Assembly (NCBI GenBank): GCA_030625775.1 | Contig: DAOUQC010000017.1 | Coordinates: forward strand, 1 to 62,313 | DNA length: 62,313 nt | Direction of reading: 5' to 3' | From: Verrucomicrobiota bacterium | GTDB lineage: Bacteria; Verrucomicrobiota; Verrucomicrobiia; Verrucomicrobiales; DEV007 | Shown here: in pieces, positions 16,887 to 26,557 of the stretch | Layout: the number at the start of each line of letters is the position of its first letter | How positions within the stretch are numbered: position 1 is the first letter of the stretch | Notes under the pieces: model-generated | The model's database searches: none | Seen by the model: the letters and a program-made list of their open reading frames with translations, nothing else | What the model was told of the DNA's origin: nothing | Translations under genes and position numbers: made by a program

Positions 16887-18278
16887 TCAGCTACTTTTGC
16901 GTAGCTTAACCTTACTCATAACAAAACCACTTTTGGGAAGGGTGGGGATTTTTGACAAGGCAAAATCCATATCCTGGGGAGGAACACTGTATTCAATGTC
17001 ATTCACCAGAAAATTCAGCACCACTTTCATGGCTTGCACGGTCAGTTGCTCTCCAGCGCATCGATGCCCGGTGCGTGGGTCTCCTCCTCCATGGGGAACA
17101 AAAGCAAACTTGTCATCTCTGCGGTTTTTAAAACGGCTAGGTTTGAATTTTTCTGGTTCAGGCCACAATTTTGGATCATGATCCACTCCGTAGATGCTTA
17201 AAATCACCGATCGGCCCTTGGGGAAATGATGTCCTTGCCAGGTGAAATCTTTGCGTGTTTTTGCCAGAACAAAAGGGGTGAAAGGGTAAAAACGTCGCAC
17301 CTCTTGGATAAAAGCCTGATAATCAGCATCCTTGCCCCGGCGGAGTGAAGTGCGGTATTGAGGGTGTTTCTGGAGAGCCTGTGCAGTAAAAGTCACACAA
17401 GTAGCGATTGCCGTAATCGGGCGGATAATATTCAGCAATTCCACTGCGGCCACCTGGGCATCCAGCAAGCGTCCGTCTAGATCTTTGTGCCAGGCCATGG
17501 TGTACAGGGCCCGGCCTCTCGGTGCAGCCAATTTTTTCGTCCGCACCTGGTTGATGATATCCACCATCCAGGCTTCCGAGCGTTTTCTGGCGGACACACC
17601 GACTCGATTCCTGTATCCAATGGATCCAAGCCCGTTGACCATCTTGCTCATATCGCTGGCACGTTTTTCTACTTCGGAGTCTTTCAGGGGAACCCCTGAC
17701 CACTCACAGGCGGCTTTGCAAAAAATTTCCTGGGCTTCATCAAAAAGGGTGATTTTTTTCTCTTTTGTCCACTGCTTGGCGGCGTTGTTCAACTGGGTTT
17801 TGAGGATCTTATCAAACTCAGTAAGTTTGCCTGGTCCCATCAGGGATAAGTACATCGCCTTGCGGTTTCGATGAACAGCACCGTCGAGGGATTGAACTCC
17901 ATTTTTACCGGTTAAGGATTTTTGAACATTTTCTGGTGCCGCATCTTTACGCTCAAAAAGATCATTGTTATAAAATAATTTTGCTGCTTTGTGACCATTG
18001 ATACAGATCACCTTTTTTGACATCAGCTTGGTTTCAAAAATGTCTGAATTCAGTGCCTTGCAGCGATTTGGAATAAATAGATAACCTTCACGCAATAATG
18101 CGATGGTGCTGTCAGAGGTGTCGTCTTGTCTTTTGTTCAATCCTCGCTTGGGCAGATTTTTCTGACCGAAGGCCTGCCCGATGGAAAGGCCGGCAGCTCC
18201 TGCGAAAGTGTGATGAACAAAGGAGCGGCGGGTCAGAAAAGGGGCGATGGAGCGATGCTTGTGAGATGTTTCTTTCAT
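16887..18278 (-). CDS. CYP152-type cytochrome P450 with Tat signal
   Basis: The protein (463 residues from ATG 18278; GTG 18311 is an alternative with GGAAG upstream) has a Tat-like signal LTRRSFVHHTFAGAAGLSIG. The P450 core has VRRFYPF, the heme motif PHGGGDPRTGHRCAGE with its cysteine ligand, and AVELLNIIRPITAI, where Arg-Pro replaces the usual acid-alcohol pair. These are hallmarks of CYP152 peroxygenases, which use H2O2 to hydroxylate or decarboxylate fatty acids. The position that is His in the decarboxylase OleT appears to be Gln (GVQSLDG), which favours hydroxylation. Export of a P450 is unusual. Confidence 0.85.
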   Translation of the reverse strand: MKETSHKHRSIAPFLTRRSFVHHTFAGAAGLSIGQAFGQKNLPKRGLNKRQDDTSDSTIALLREGYLFIPNRCKALNSDIFETKLMSKKVICINGHKAAKLFYNNDLFERKDAAPENVQKSLTGKNGVQSLDGAVHRNRKAMYLSLMGPGKLTEFDKILKTQLNNAAKQWTKEKKITLFDEAQEIFCKAACEWSGVPLKDSEVEKRASDMSKMVNGLGSIGYRNRVGVSARKRSEAWMVDIINQVRTKKLAAPRGRALYTMAWHKDLDGRLLDAQVAAVELLNIIRPITAIATCVTFTAQALQKHPQYRTSLRRGKDADYQAFIQEVRRFYPFTPFVLAKTRKDFTWQGHHFPKGRSVILSIYGVDHDPKLWPEPEKFKPSRFKNRRDDKFAFVPHGGGDPRTGHRCAGEQLTVQAMKVVLNFLVNDIEYSVPPQDMDFALSKIPTLPKSGFVMSKVKLRKSS

Positions 18279-18311
18279 GGCGGAATGGTTTGTGAAAATC
18301 TTTTTTGTCAC

Positions 18312-18837
18312 CTTTATGGCTACTTCCGTTATTAAGATTATTTTTTAGTATCTCAGCGGTTGCAGGAATCTGAAGCGATCAATCTTAATTGTCGTTATTG
18401 GAGGGTCTCTGGATACGATGGTATCGAGTTTGACCATGCGCGAGACTAAAATGATCCACACATTGAGTCAATCATTTCAACTACTCAGAAATTGCTTAAT
18501 GCTGCTAGGAATTTGCTCTCGCTGCTCTATTTCCAAATGGAGTTAAAAGCGGTGGTGGGCTTTCTTCCAAGGCCTTCAGCCAATTGAGTGGCACAAATGC
18601 TGGCAAGCTCCTATGGAAGGTCGTAAACTCAAGTGAGCAACTATTCCCATAAAAAAAGGATCAAATTTGAGAATCACAATTACTAAATTGTTTTAGCTTG
18701 GGACAGCGACGCCCCACCCACGTGATTATTCTGATCTCGCAGTGGCATCAAATCCCTCGTTGTAATTATTCATTTGTAGAGGAAGACTGCAACTTGCCCC
18801 ATTTTTAAAAACAGACTAAGCCTGAGTTAGAAATAAC
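18312..18837. other. 526-base intergenic region, no gene recognised
   Basis: This gap between the P450 gene and the kinase gene holds no convincing ORF, RNA gene, repeat or terminator that I can see. Base composition is more AT-rich than the flanking genes. It separates two divergent genes, so promoters for both probably lie here. Confidence 0.5.
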
Positions 18838-20064
18838 ATGTCCGATTCTTCTCCACCAAATACCGAACCAGATCCGAAGCCAGAGGCAACGGGGAAAAGT
18901 GTCGAACTTGAGATCAAAGACGCCGCGCTGATTTTTAATGCAGCATGGGCAGAGCTGGAGGCCGAGCTTGGGCGTGAAAATCTATGTTTTCCAAAGGAGA
19001 TCATTTTACTTGGAGGTGCCCCGGGTTCAGGTAAAGGTACGAACACTGGCTTCATCATCAAAGCCCGCGGATTGACCTGCCCGCCGATTGTGATAAGTGA
19101 TTTGCTGGATACTCCGGAAATGAAGCAGCTCAAGGATGGGGGCAACATGGTGGGCGATCAGGAAGTGGTTGCAATTTTGTTTCGCAAGCTGATTGAACCT
19201 GAGTTCCGCGATGGGGCAGTGCTGGATGGTTTTCCACGAACGGATGTGCAGGTTGAATGCATGAAGCTGTTGGTTGATAAAATCAATCAACTGCACCGCG
19301 AATATGAAGACACGGCGTTGGCGATAAATTTTCGTCGCCCCACTGTTCATGTCATGGTGCTCTTTGTGGATGAAAAGAGCAGTGTTGACCGTCAATTGCG
19401 TCGTGGCCGAGAGATTGAGCGCTACAATGCCGAGGTTGAAGCAACTGGCGTAGGCGAAAAGAAGGAATTACGTGTCACTGATCTCGACCCACTCAAAGCT
19501 CAGCACCGTTATCGGGTATTCAAAGAAAGCACTTGGGATGCCTTGCAATCGCTTAAAGAGATTTTCTTTTATCATTTGGTCAATGCACAGGGCGATTTTA
19601 CTGAAGTGGAGCAGAATATTCTCAAGGAACTGCAGTATCAAAGTTCCTTGGAATTAGATCCGCGTACTTTTGCGAAAGTAAGGGGCTTGCCGCTGGCGAG
19701 TGAAATTGTGATTCGTGCAAGGCAGGAATTAGTGAGACGGCTCGATGGTTATTCCCACGATCACGGTGCACTGTTTGACCGGGTCATCGATTTGATAGAA
19801 ACCCGTTTCATGCCTATCATTGAGCGTCACGCCATCTCTGGTCGTGCGATCGTAAATAGTGAAGACGAGCTGCTTTCGGAGGCAAAGGCCTTGATGATGT
19901 TGATTGATGTTTTCTCCGAGCGTGGTTTTCACGCGGTGATCGACAAGCAGCTCAACCGGGTGCCTGACCGGGTAAATCTGAAGACTGGTGAAATAGGTTT
20001 TCGCCCCAATACGGTTTATCGCATTCGCATTTATTTTGAAGGCTCTGAAATTCGCCGAGGGTAG
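18838..20064 (+). CDS. Adenylate-kinase-like protein with long C-terminal extension
   Basis: The 408-residue protein has a nucleoside monophosphate kinase core: P-loop GGAPGSGKGTNTGFI near residue 60, DGFPRT near 123 and an R-rich LID-like segment (DRQLRRGREIERYN). Ordinary adenylate kinases have about 215 residues; here about 45 precede and about 170 follow the core. The extension (from about residue 235) is helical and unrecognised. Phosphotransfer between ATP and a nucleoside monophosphate is the likely activity, but the extension suggests a changed partner or regulation. It stands alone, tail to tail with argS. Confidence 0.75.
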   Translation: MSDSSPPNTEPDPKPEATGKSVELEIKDAALIFNAAWAELEAELGRENLCFPKEIILLGGAPGSGKGTNTGFIIKARGLTCPPIVISDLLDTPEMKQLKDGGNMVGDQEVVAILFRKLIEPEFRDGAVLDGFPRTDVQVECMKLLVDKINQLHREYEDTALAINFRRPTVHVMVLFVDEKSSVDRQLRRGREIERYNAEVEATGVGEKKELRVTDLDPLKAQHRYRVFKESTWDALQSLKEIFFYHLVNAQGDFTEVEQNILKELQYQSSLELDPRTFAKVRGLPLASEIVIRARQELVRRLDGYSHDHGALFDRVIDLIETRFMPIIERHAISGRAIVNSEDELLSEAKALMMLIDVFSERGFHAVIDKQLNRVPDRVNLKTGEIGFRPNTVYRIRIYFEGSEIRRG

Positions 20065-20124
20065 AAAATGCGCCGTTTACCGCTTTCGAAGCTTACGGAT
20101 CAAGGAGTTATAATCTAAAGGTGC

Positions 20125-21858
20125 TCACATGCGATCGGTGGTTTCGATGCCGAGTAGCCCGAGTCCTTTTTTGAGGACTTTGCTGGTGGTGTCACAGAGG
20201 GCGAGACGGGTTGTGCGAACGTCACCTTCCGAGCGTAATACGGGGCAATGTTCGTAGAAGGAGTGGAAGGTGTTGGCGAGCTCGTAGAGATAATTGGCCA
20301 ACAGGTTGGGGCGGAAGTCGGTGAGTACAGTGGGAACGGCTTCGGCGTATTGGGCAAGTTTTAAAGCCAGTGATTTTTCTGCCGTTTCGGTCAGCTGTAT
20401 GGAATCAACACCCTGGAATTCATGACCCAGTTTTCTAAAAATGGCCCGGGTGCGCACGTAGGCGTTGATCAGATAAGGCGCGGTATTGCCTTTCAGGGAG
20501 AGCATGTTGTCCCAGTCGAAAATGTAATTGGTCAGGCGATTTTGCGACAGTTCGGCATATTTGACCGAACCGATACCGATGATCCTGGAAATTTCTTCCA
20601 TTTCTGAAGCAGATAAATCCGGGTTCTTTTCGGCGATGATTTTGCCGGCGCGTTCGACGGCTTCGTCGAGCACGTCGGTGAGGCTGACGGTATCACCCGA
20701 ACGGGTTTTGAAACGTTTGCCGTCTTTACCCATAATGGAGCCAAAGGGGATGAAGTCCAGTGAGGTGTCGAGGTCACATTTTTTTGCGACGGCAAAAATT
20801 TGGTCAAAGTGCAATTTTTGCTCGGCCCCGACCACATACCAGATTTCGTCGGCGCAAAATTCCTCTGACCGGTATTCGATGGTGGCGATGTCGGTGGTGG
20901 CGTAGTTGAACCCCCCATCCCGTTTTTGGATCATACAGGGAGCGCGTTCGGCCAGGTTGGGGTCGTCGGGAAAAAAGATACACAGGGCTCCATCCGATTC
21001 TTCTGCCAGTCCGTCTTCTTTTAGTTTTTTTACCAGTGGAGCGAGACGGTCGTTGTAAAAAGACTCACCCAACCAGTGGTCAAATTTCACATCGAGCAGG
21101 GCGTAGATTTTTTCCAGGCTGTTACGCGAAAGCGCTACACATTGATTCCAGATGGAGAGGTTTTCCGCATCGCCCTGTTGAAGTTTTACCAACTCGTCCC
21201 GGCAGGCCTGGCGAATGGCATCGTCATCTTTGCTGGCATCGTTGACTTTTTTGTAAATTTCGAGCAGGGCCTCAATGGGGTTTTTGTTGAGTGCGGCCTG
21301 GTCGAGGAAATTTTTCCAGCCATAAATGATCATGCCGAACTGGGTGCCCCAGTCGCCGATGTGATTGTCGGTAATGACGTTGTGGCCCAGTGCTCGCGAA
21401 ACACGCGCCAGGCAATCACCGATGATGGTGCTGCGGATGTGTCCGACGTGCATCGGTTTGGCGATGTTAGGGGCAGAAAAATCGATAACGATTTTTTTAC
21501 AATCTTCAGAGCTCAGCTTCGGAAGGCTCAGGCGTTCCGAGTCATTGATCTGTGCGATCAATCCCGCCTCCAGCGACGAAGCGGTGATACGGAAATTGAT
21601 AAAACCAGGGCCGGCGATTTGTGCAGGCTCACAAAGCTCCCCGGGGTTGAAGTGTTTGGAAATTTCCTCAGCCAGTGCCCTGGGATTGGTCTTCAGTCGT
21701 TTGGCCAGCACCATGGCGACGTTACTTTGGTAGTCACCAAAGCGGGAATCGGTAGCGGGCCCCACCTGGACATCGAGGTTTTCCGGTAGCTCGGCGGAGA
21801 TGCTGGTCTGTTGCAAGGCAGAGCGCAACAGTGTTTCGATTTGCTTGGGATAGGTCAT
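20125..21858 (-). CDS. argS: Arginyl-tRNA synthetase
   Basis: The 577-residue class I synthetase charges tRNA-Arg. It shows the HIGH-type motif HVGH in APNIAKPMHVGHIRSTIIGD, the VVGAEQKLHFDQIF segment, and KRFKTRSG in place of KMSKS as is normal for ArgRS, plus a C-terminal anticodon-binding domain (DALRP-type). The frame is open 64 codons further upstream, but ATG 21858 (MTYPKQIETLL) is chosen because earlier codons overlap the PTS gene and lack homology. Confidence 0.95.
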   Translation of the reverse strand: MTYPKQIETLLRSALQQTSISAELPENLDVQVGPATDSRFGDYQSNVAMVLAKRLKTNPRALAEEISKHFNPGELCEPAQIAGPGFINFRITASSLEAGLIAQINDSERLSLPKLSSEDCKKIVIDFSAPNIAKPMHVGHIRSTIIGDCLARVSRALGHNVITDNHIGDWGTQFGMIIYGWKNFLDQAALNKNPIEALLEIYKKVNDASKDDDAIRQACRDELVKLQQGDAENLSIWNQCVALSRNSLEKIYALLDVKFDHWLGESFYNDRLAPLVKKLKEDGLAEESDGALCIFFPDDPNLAERAPCMIQKRDGGFNYATTDIATIEYRSEEFCADEIWYVVGAEQKLHFDQIFAVAKKCDLDTSLDFIPFGSIMGKDGKRFKTRSGDTVSLTDVLDEAVERAGKIIAEKNPDLSASEMEEISRIIGIGSVKYAELSQNRLTNYIFDWDNMLSLKGNTAPYLINAYVRTRAIFRKLGHEFQGVDSIQLTETAEKSLALKLAQYAEAVPTVLTDFRPNLLANYLYELANTFHSFYEHCPVLRSEGDVRTTRLALCDTTSKVLKKGLGLLGIETTDRM

Positions 21859-21967
21859 GGGAAGAAGGCGGTAGCGGTTTAGGCTGTAGGTGTTCCGGAA
21901 AAAGAAGAAATGATTAAAATGGTGCTGCGTGAACCCGGATGACCGGGGCAGCAGACTGTCGTAAAGT

Positions 21968-22438
21968 TCACACGCGGGCCGGAGCGGGTTCGGCAAGAAC
22001 TTTGATGATGTCGTGGGCGCCTCTGGCTGCAGCGAGATGTTTACGCACATCGCCGTTATTGAGTTTTTTTGCGATTGCCGCCAGGGTCTTCAGATGAAGG
22101 GTGTACTGGCTGCGCGGCACAATAAAAAGCACCACGTAGTGAACGGGTGCGTTGTCCAGAGCGCAGAAATCAATACCTTCATTTGATCTTCCAAAAACGG
22201 CGATAACATCATCAATATCATCGAGAAAAGCATGGGGGATCGCAATGCCTGCTCCAATACCGGTGCTGCATTGGTCTTCACGGTCACGGAAAGCTTCCAA
22301 CGCGATGGTACGTTGAGACGACGGCAAATCATCATTGCTGATGAGATGGTCTACCAGTTCTTCGATCGCAGGCCAATGTTCGGCGGCCTTCATGTTTGCG
22401 ATCACCCGCTTGGGCGATAATAATTCTGCCAGGTTCAT
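21968..22438 (-). CDS. PTS IIA (PtsN-like) protein
   Basis: The 156-residue protein matches the IIA-fructose/nitrogen family: STGIGAGIAIPHAFLDDID contains the phosphorylated histidine, and the C terminus has LKTLAAIAKKLNNGDVRKHL. Such single-domain IIA proteins often regulate nitrogen or potassium metabolism instead of sugar import. No other PTS gene is in the window. It lies 109 bases upstream of argS on the same strand. Confidence 0.87.
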   Translation of the reverse strand: MNLAELLSPKRVIANMKAAEHWPAIEELVDHLISNDDLPSSQRTIALEAFRDREDQCSTGIGAGIAIPHAFLDDIDDVIAVFGRSNEGIDFCALDNAPVHYVVLFIVPRSQYTLHLKTLAAIAKKLNNGDVRKHLAAARGAHDIIKVLAEPAPARV

Positions 22439-22705
22439 TCTGGTCGTATGACGCGTTGAGCGTCTGCGAGCATAAGCAGCTTGAAGGACTACGCAAGTGG
22501 CTTTTTTGCGCCAGGGCCGTGATCTTATTGTGAAACAGGGTGAAGCTTTGATAAAACAAGGGAAAATAGTCGCTTACGGGGTCAATCCTTTTTGACATTT
22601 GGCAATGTCGCGCTCCATTGTCGCTGAAGGGTTTACGAGGTGGTCAGGAGATCTGGAAAGTTATCCGGACTACCAAATTCACTGTTTTGGGGTTGAGGAT
22701 TCATT

Positions 22706-23197
22706 ATGAAAGAGGTTCTTTTTGTCTGCACTGGAAATATTTGCCGTAGTCCGATGGCTGAAGGGCTTTTTTGTGAACTAGCTGCAGATTATCCTGGGCT
22801 TGTGGTGTCATCGGCGGGGATCAGTGTTTTTGACGGGCAGGCTCCGAGCGATCATTCGGTGGAGGTGCTGCGGGAACAGGGGATTGATATCACGGCCCAA
22901 CGCAGTCAAATGCTGACACCGGAGATCGTGGAGCGGGTGGACTATATAGTGGGCATGACACGTGGGCACCGCGATGCGATTCTTTCGTACTACCCGGCAA
23001 GTGCGGAAAAACTTTTTGTGCTGCGGGAATTTGTTTCCGGGGTCGATATGGAGTCTCCGGAAATCGATGTGCCGGATCCGATCGGAATGGGAAAACCGGA
23101 ATACACACAAACTCGAAATCTCATTCAGGAAGCGATGCCCGCTTTGCTTGACTTTGTGAAAAATACAGCGAATCAAGAGGACGCCTCTAAAGGATAG
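22706..23197 (+). CDS. Low-molecular-weight protein tyrosine phosphatase
   Basis: The 163-residue protein has the P-loop [15 protein letters not shown] at its N terminus (nucleophile Cys10 with Arg16) and the general-acid DP motif in VPDPIG. It is followed by rpiB and glyA sequences, as ywlE-rpiB-glyA in Bacillus. YwlE removes phosphate from arginine and has Thr at the P-loop position that is Ile here, as in tyrosine phosphatases, so tyrosine specificity is predicted. The next gene starts 26 bases downstream, suggesting an operon. Confidence 0.87.
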   Translation: MKEVLFVCTGNICRSPMAEGLFCELAADYPGLVVSSAGISVFDGQAPSDHSVEVLREQGIDITAQRSQMLTPEIVERVDYIVGMTRGHRDAILSYYPASAEKLFVLREFVSGVDMESPEIDVPDPIGMGKPEYTQTRNLIQEAMPALLDFVKNTANQEDASKG

Positions 23198-23223
23198 ATC
23201 AAGAAACGATTGAATACCACAGC

Positions 23224-24969
23224 ATGACAACAGCAACAGATACCAGCGATGCCCCCGCTCCATCAGTGAATGATCCAAACAACACGGCTAGCGTTATTAT
23301 TGGAGCTGATCACGGTGGCTATGATCTGAAAGAAGCGGTGGTGAGTCATTTGCGAGCTACAGGTCACCAAGTGGAGGATATCGGAACGAACTCCAGTGAG
23401 TCGGTGGATTACCCGGATTTTGCGCATCAGGTTGCCTGTGACGTGGCGGCGGGGAAGCACAAATTTGGCATTCTCTGCTGCACCAGCGGCATTGGTATGA
23501 GTATTGCGGCGAACAAACACCCGGATGTTCGTGCGGCGATTGCGGATGATGTTGAGACGGCTGAGACCACTCGTATCCACAACAACTCGAATGTGCTGTG
23601 TCTGAGCGGTGCCCGGGTTGACAGTGAATTGGCTGGAGACATTGCGGACATCTTTTTGGCCACGCTGTTTGAAGCGGGTGGCCGGCACGAGCGTCGGGTG
23701 GATAAATTGGAAGCATCCGGCTGTGGAAATTCTGGTAAAGATATTGCTTCGGTGGATCCGGCGGTAGCGGCTGCGATTGCGGATGAAGCGGTGCGCCAGC
23801 AGAACAACATTGAGCTGATCGCTTCGGAAAATTTCACCAGCAAGGCAGTGATGGAGGCACAGGGTTCCGTGCTGACCAACAAATACGCCGAGGGTTATCC
23901 GGGCAAACGCTGGTATGGAGGTTGTGAGAATGTTGACGTGATCGAAACCCTGGCTATCGAGCGTGCCAAGAAATTGTTTGGTGCGGGTTTTGTGAATGTA
24001 CAGCCGCACAGTGGTTCGCAGGCGAATGCAGCGGTTTATTATTCGGTATTGAACCCCGGTGATAAAATCCTGACCATGGAGTTGTCGCATGGCGGGCATT
24101 TGACCCATGGTCATCCGGCGAATTTCTCCGGCAAGTTTTACGAAGTCCAGCACTACGGCGTTTCGAAAGATACCGAGAGGGTTGACTACGATGAGCTTGC
24201 CAAGGCGGCCAAGGAGTTCAAGCCGGATATGATCACAGCAGGTGCTTCGGCCTATTCACGGGTGATCGACTGGCAGCGCATGCGTGAAATCGCCGATTCG
24301 GTGGACGCGTATTTGTTTGTCGACATGGCCCACATTGCCGGACTCGTGGCAGGCGGTGCACACCCTTCACCGATGGAGCACGCGCATTTTGTCACCACCA
24401 CGACGCATAAAAGTCTGCGTGGACCACGTGGCGGTCTGATCATGACGAACGATGCTGGCCTCGCCAAAAAAATCGATTCGATGGTGTTTCCAGGAACCCA
24501 GGGAGGCCCCTTGATGCATGTGATTGCTGCCAAGGCAGTTTGTTTGCTCGAAGCCCTGCAGCCTTCGTTTAAGGATTACGTGGCGCAGATTGTGAAAAAC
24601 ACCGCGGCTCTGGCAGCGAAGATGGAAAGCAATGGCTACCGAATCGTATCGGGTGGATCGGACAATCATGTGTTCCTCGTCGATCTGCGCGACGCAGGGT
24701 TGAATGGCAAGATTGCCCAGGAAACCTTGGATCACGCCGGTATCACGGTGAACAAGAACTCAATTCCTTTTGATACCGAATCACCTTTCAAGGGTGGCGG
24801 TATTCGTATAGGCACTCCAGCGGTGACCACTCGCGGAATGAAAGAGGGAGAGATGGAGATGGTTGCTGATCTGATTCACGAAGCTCTGTCGCATCGTGAG
24901 GATCCCGCGAAGTTGGAGGAGATCCGTCTGCAGGTGATGGATCTGAACAAAGGATTTCCTTTGCCTTGA
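23224..24969 (+). CDS. rpiB-glyA: Fused ribose-5-phosphate isomerase B and serine hydroxymethyltransferase
   Basis: The 581-residue protein joins two enzymes. Residues about 20-165 are Rpi[13 protein letters not shown], the catalytic-cysteine segment [16 protein letters not shown] and [13 protein letters not shown]. From about residue 175 follows complete Gly[27 protein letters not shown] and the PLP lysine in [10 protein letters not shown] (about 396). RpiB interconverts ribulose- and ribose-5-phosphate; GlyA makes glycine and methylene-THF from serine. No stop or frame break lies between the parts, so one polypeptide is made. The zwf gene starts 4 bases downstream, linking it to the oxidative pentose phosphate route. 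Confidence 0.93.
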   Translation: MTTATDTSDAPAPSVNDPNNTASVIIGADHGGYDLKEAVVSHLRATGHQVEDIGTNSSESVDYPDFAHQVACDVAAGKHKFGILCCTSGIGMSIAANKHPDVRAAIADDVETAETTRIHNNSNVLCLSGARVDSELAGDIADIFLATLFEAGGRHERRVDKLEASGCGNSGKDIASVDPAVAAAIADEAVRQQNNIELIASENFTSKAVMEAQGSVLTNKYAEGYPGKRWYGGCENVDVIETLAIERAKKLFGAGFVNVQPHSGSQANAAVYYSVLNPGDKILTMELSHGGHLTHGHPANFSGKFYEVQHYGVSKDTERVDYDELAKAAKEFKPDMITAGASAYSRVIDWQRMREIADSVDAYLFVDMAHIAGLVAGGAHPSPMEHAHFVTTTTHKSLRGPRGGLIMTNDAGLAKKIDSMVFPGTQGGPLMHVIAAKAVCLLEALQPSFKDYVAQIVKNTAALAAKMESNGYRIVSGGSDNHVFLVDLRDAGLNGKIAQETLDHAGITVNKNSIPFDTESPFKGGGIRIGTPAVTTRGMKEGEMEMVADLIHEALSHREDPAKLEEIRLQVMDLNKGFPLP

Positions 24970-24973
24970 TTTT

Positions 24974-26521
24974 ATGGATACCAATCCTTTTTTAGAAGAA
25001 GATCTTCATATCCGGCACCGTCCGGAAAGTTGCACTGTGGTAATATTTGGAGCCACGGGCGATCTCACACACCGCAAACTCATTCCGGCGCTTTATAATC
25101 TGGCGGCGGTCGGCAACCTGCCTCCGGGCTTAAAGGTGATCGGTTTTGCCCGTCGGGAAAAAACTGACGAGGAGTTCCGCGACGGGCTTGAGGAAGTGAT
25201 CCGGGAAATTTCTCCCACTACTTTCAACGAGCAATTATGGCAGAACTTCTCTGAGAATGTGTTTTACCATCAGAGTGAGTTCCAGGATCTGGAGGGTTAT
25301 GAAGGGCTGAAGGAACGGCTCGAAGAGATCGAGAAACAAGGGAGAGGCATTGGTAATCGTCTGTTTTATGTTGCTTCGGCGCCTGGGTTTTTTGATGATA
25401 TTTTGCTGCATTTGCATGATGCGGGATTGAATCGCCCGGGGCCCGGCGCAGGAGTGGATGCCTGGGCGCGAGCAGTAGTGGAAAAACCTTTTGGCACGGA
25501 TTTAAAAACAGCCCAGCATCTCAACCGGGTGGTGAACAATACTTTTCAGGAAAGCGAAACTTATCGTATCGATCATTATCTGGGTAAGGAAACGGCACAG
25601 AATATCATGGTGCTGCGTTTTGCTAATGCGATTTTCGAACCTTTGTGGAGCAACCAACATATTGAACAGGTGCAGATCACCTGTGCTGAAAACCTTGGCA
25701 TGGAAGGTGGACGCGGCGCTTATTACGACACTGCCGGAGCCCTGCGCGATATGGTTCAGAATCATTTGCTCCAATTGCTAAGCCTGATAGCGATGGAGCC
25801 GCCGACAGATCTCAGCGCGGATGGAGTTCGTGATGAAAAGGTGAAAGTGTTGCGTTCTTTGCGTCCGATGAATGGGGCGGAAGAAGTCGGGGGAAATGTG
25901 GTGCGCGCCCAATACACAGCAGGAGTCGTGGATGGAGATGAGGCAGTGGCCTATCGACGGGAAGATCGTGTAAATCCCGGATCAATGACGGAAAGTTATG
26001 TGGCTTTGAAGATTCGCATCGACAACTGGCGATGGGAAGGGGTGCCGTTTTATGTACGCATGGGAAAGCAGTTGCCAAAAAAAGCGACTGAAATTTCTAT
26101 TCACTTCAAACAGCCGCCGGCGGTTTTGTTTAACACCGTTCCGGAATCGGATTCCGAGAATGTGCTGGTGATTCGGATTCAACCCAACGAGGGAATTTCC
26201 CTGCGTATGCAGTCCAAATTACCGGGTCCTGCTTTGCGAATGGAGTCGGTGAAAATGGATTTTCAATACGCGACCTCATTTGGCAAAGGCAGTCCGGAAG
26301 CATACGAGCGCCTGTTGCTCGATGCGATGGCAGGTGATGCGACTTTGTTTGCGCGGCGGGATGAAGTGGAGAACGCCTGGAAATTTGTCGATGCGATAGA
26401 GGACGCCTGGCACAAATCCGAAGCGCCACCGAAGATGGCGGAATACCCTGCAGGATCGTGGGGGCCCCAGGAGGCTGACGAGTTGTTGCATCGAGATGGA
26501 CACCGCTGGCGTCGTTTGTAA
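24974..26521 (+). CDS. zwf: Glucose-6-phosphate dehydrogenase
   Basis: The 515-residue enzyme oxidises glucose-6-phosphate to 6-phosphogluconolactone with NADP. The Rossmann motif GATGDLTHRKLIPALYNL is near residue 27, the substrate-binding RIDHYLGKE near 196, and the C-terminal half is the standard G6PD domain. It starts 4 bases after the rpiB-glyA stop and is followed after 36 bases by opcA, which encodes its assembly factor. Confidence 0.97.
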   Translation: MDTNPFLEEDLHIRHRPESCTVVIFGATGDLTHRKLIPALYNLAAVGNLPPGLKVIGFARREKTDEEFRDGLEEVIREISPTTFNEQLWQNFSENVFYHQSEFQDLEGYEGLKERLEEIEKQGRGIGNRLFYVASAPGFFDDILLHLHDAGLNRPGPGAGVDAWARAVVEKPFGTDLKTAQHLNRVVNNTFQESETYRIDHYLGKETAQNIMVLRFANAIFEPLWSNQHIEQVQITCAENLGMEGGRGAYYDTAGALRDMVQNHLLQLLSLIAMEPPTDLSADGVRDEKVKVLRSLRPMNGAEEVGGNVVRAQYTAGVVDGDEAVAYRREDRVNPGSMTESYVALKIRIDNWRWEGVPFYVRMGKQLPKKATEISIHFKQPPAVLFNTVPESDSENVLVIRIQPNEGISLRMQSKLPGPALRMESVKMDFQYATSFGKGSPEAYERLLLDAMAGDATLFARRDEVENAWKFVDAIEDAWHKSEAPPKMAEYPAGSWGPQEADELLHRDGHRWRRL

Positions 26522-26557
26522 GTAGAATTTTAAATCGGAACCGGCCAAAGAGGAACC

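Noticed and set aside
21076-21789. Plus-strand ORF inside argS
   Set aside because: It is antisense to conserved ArgRS motifs and has no domain.
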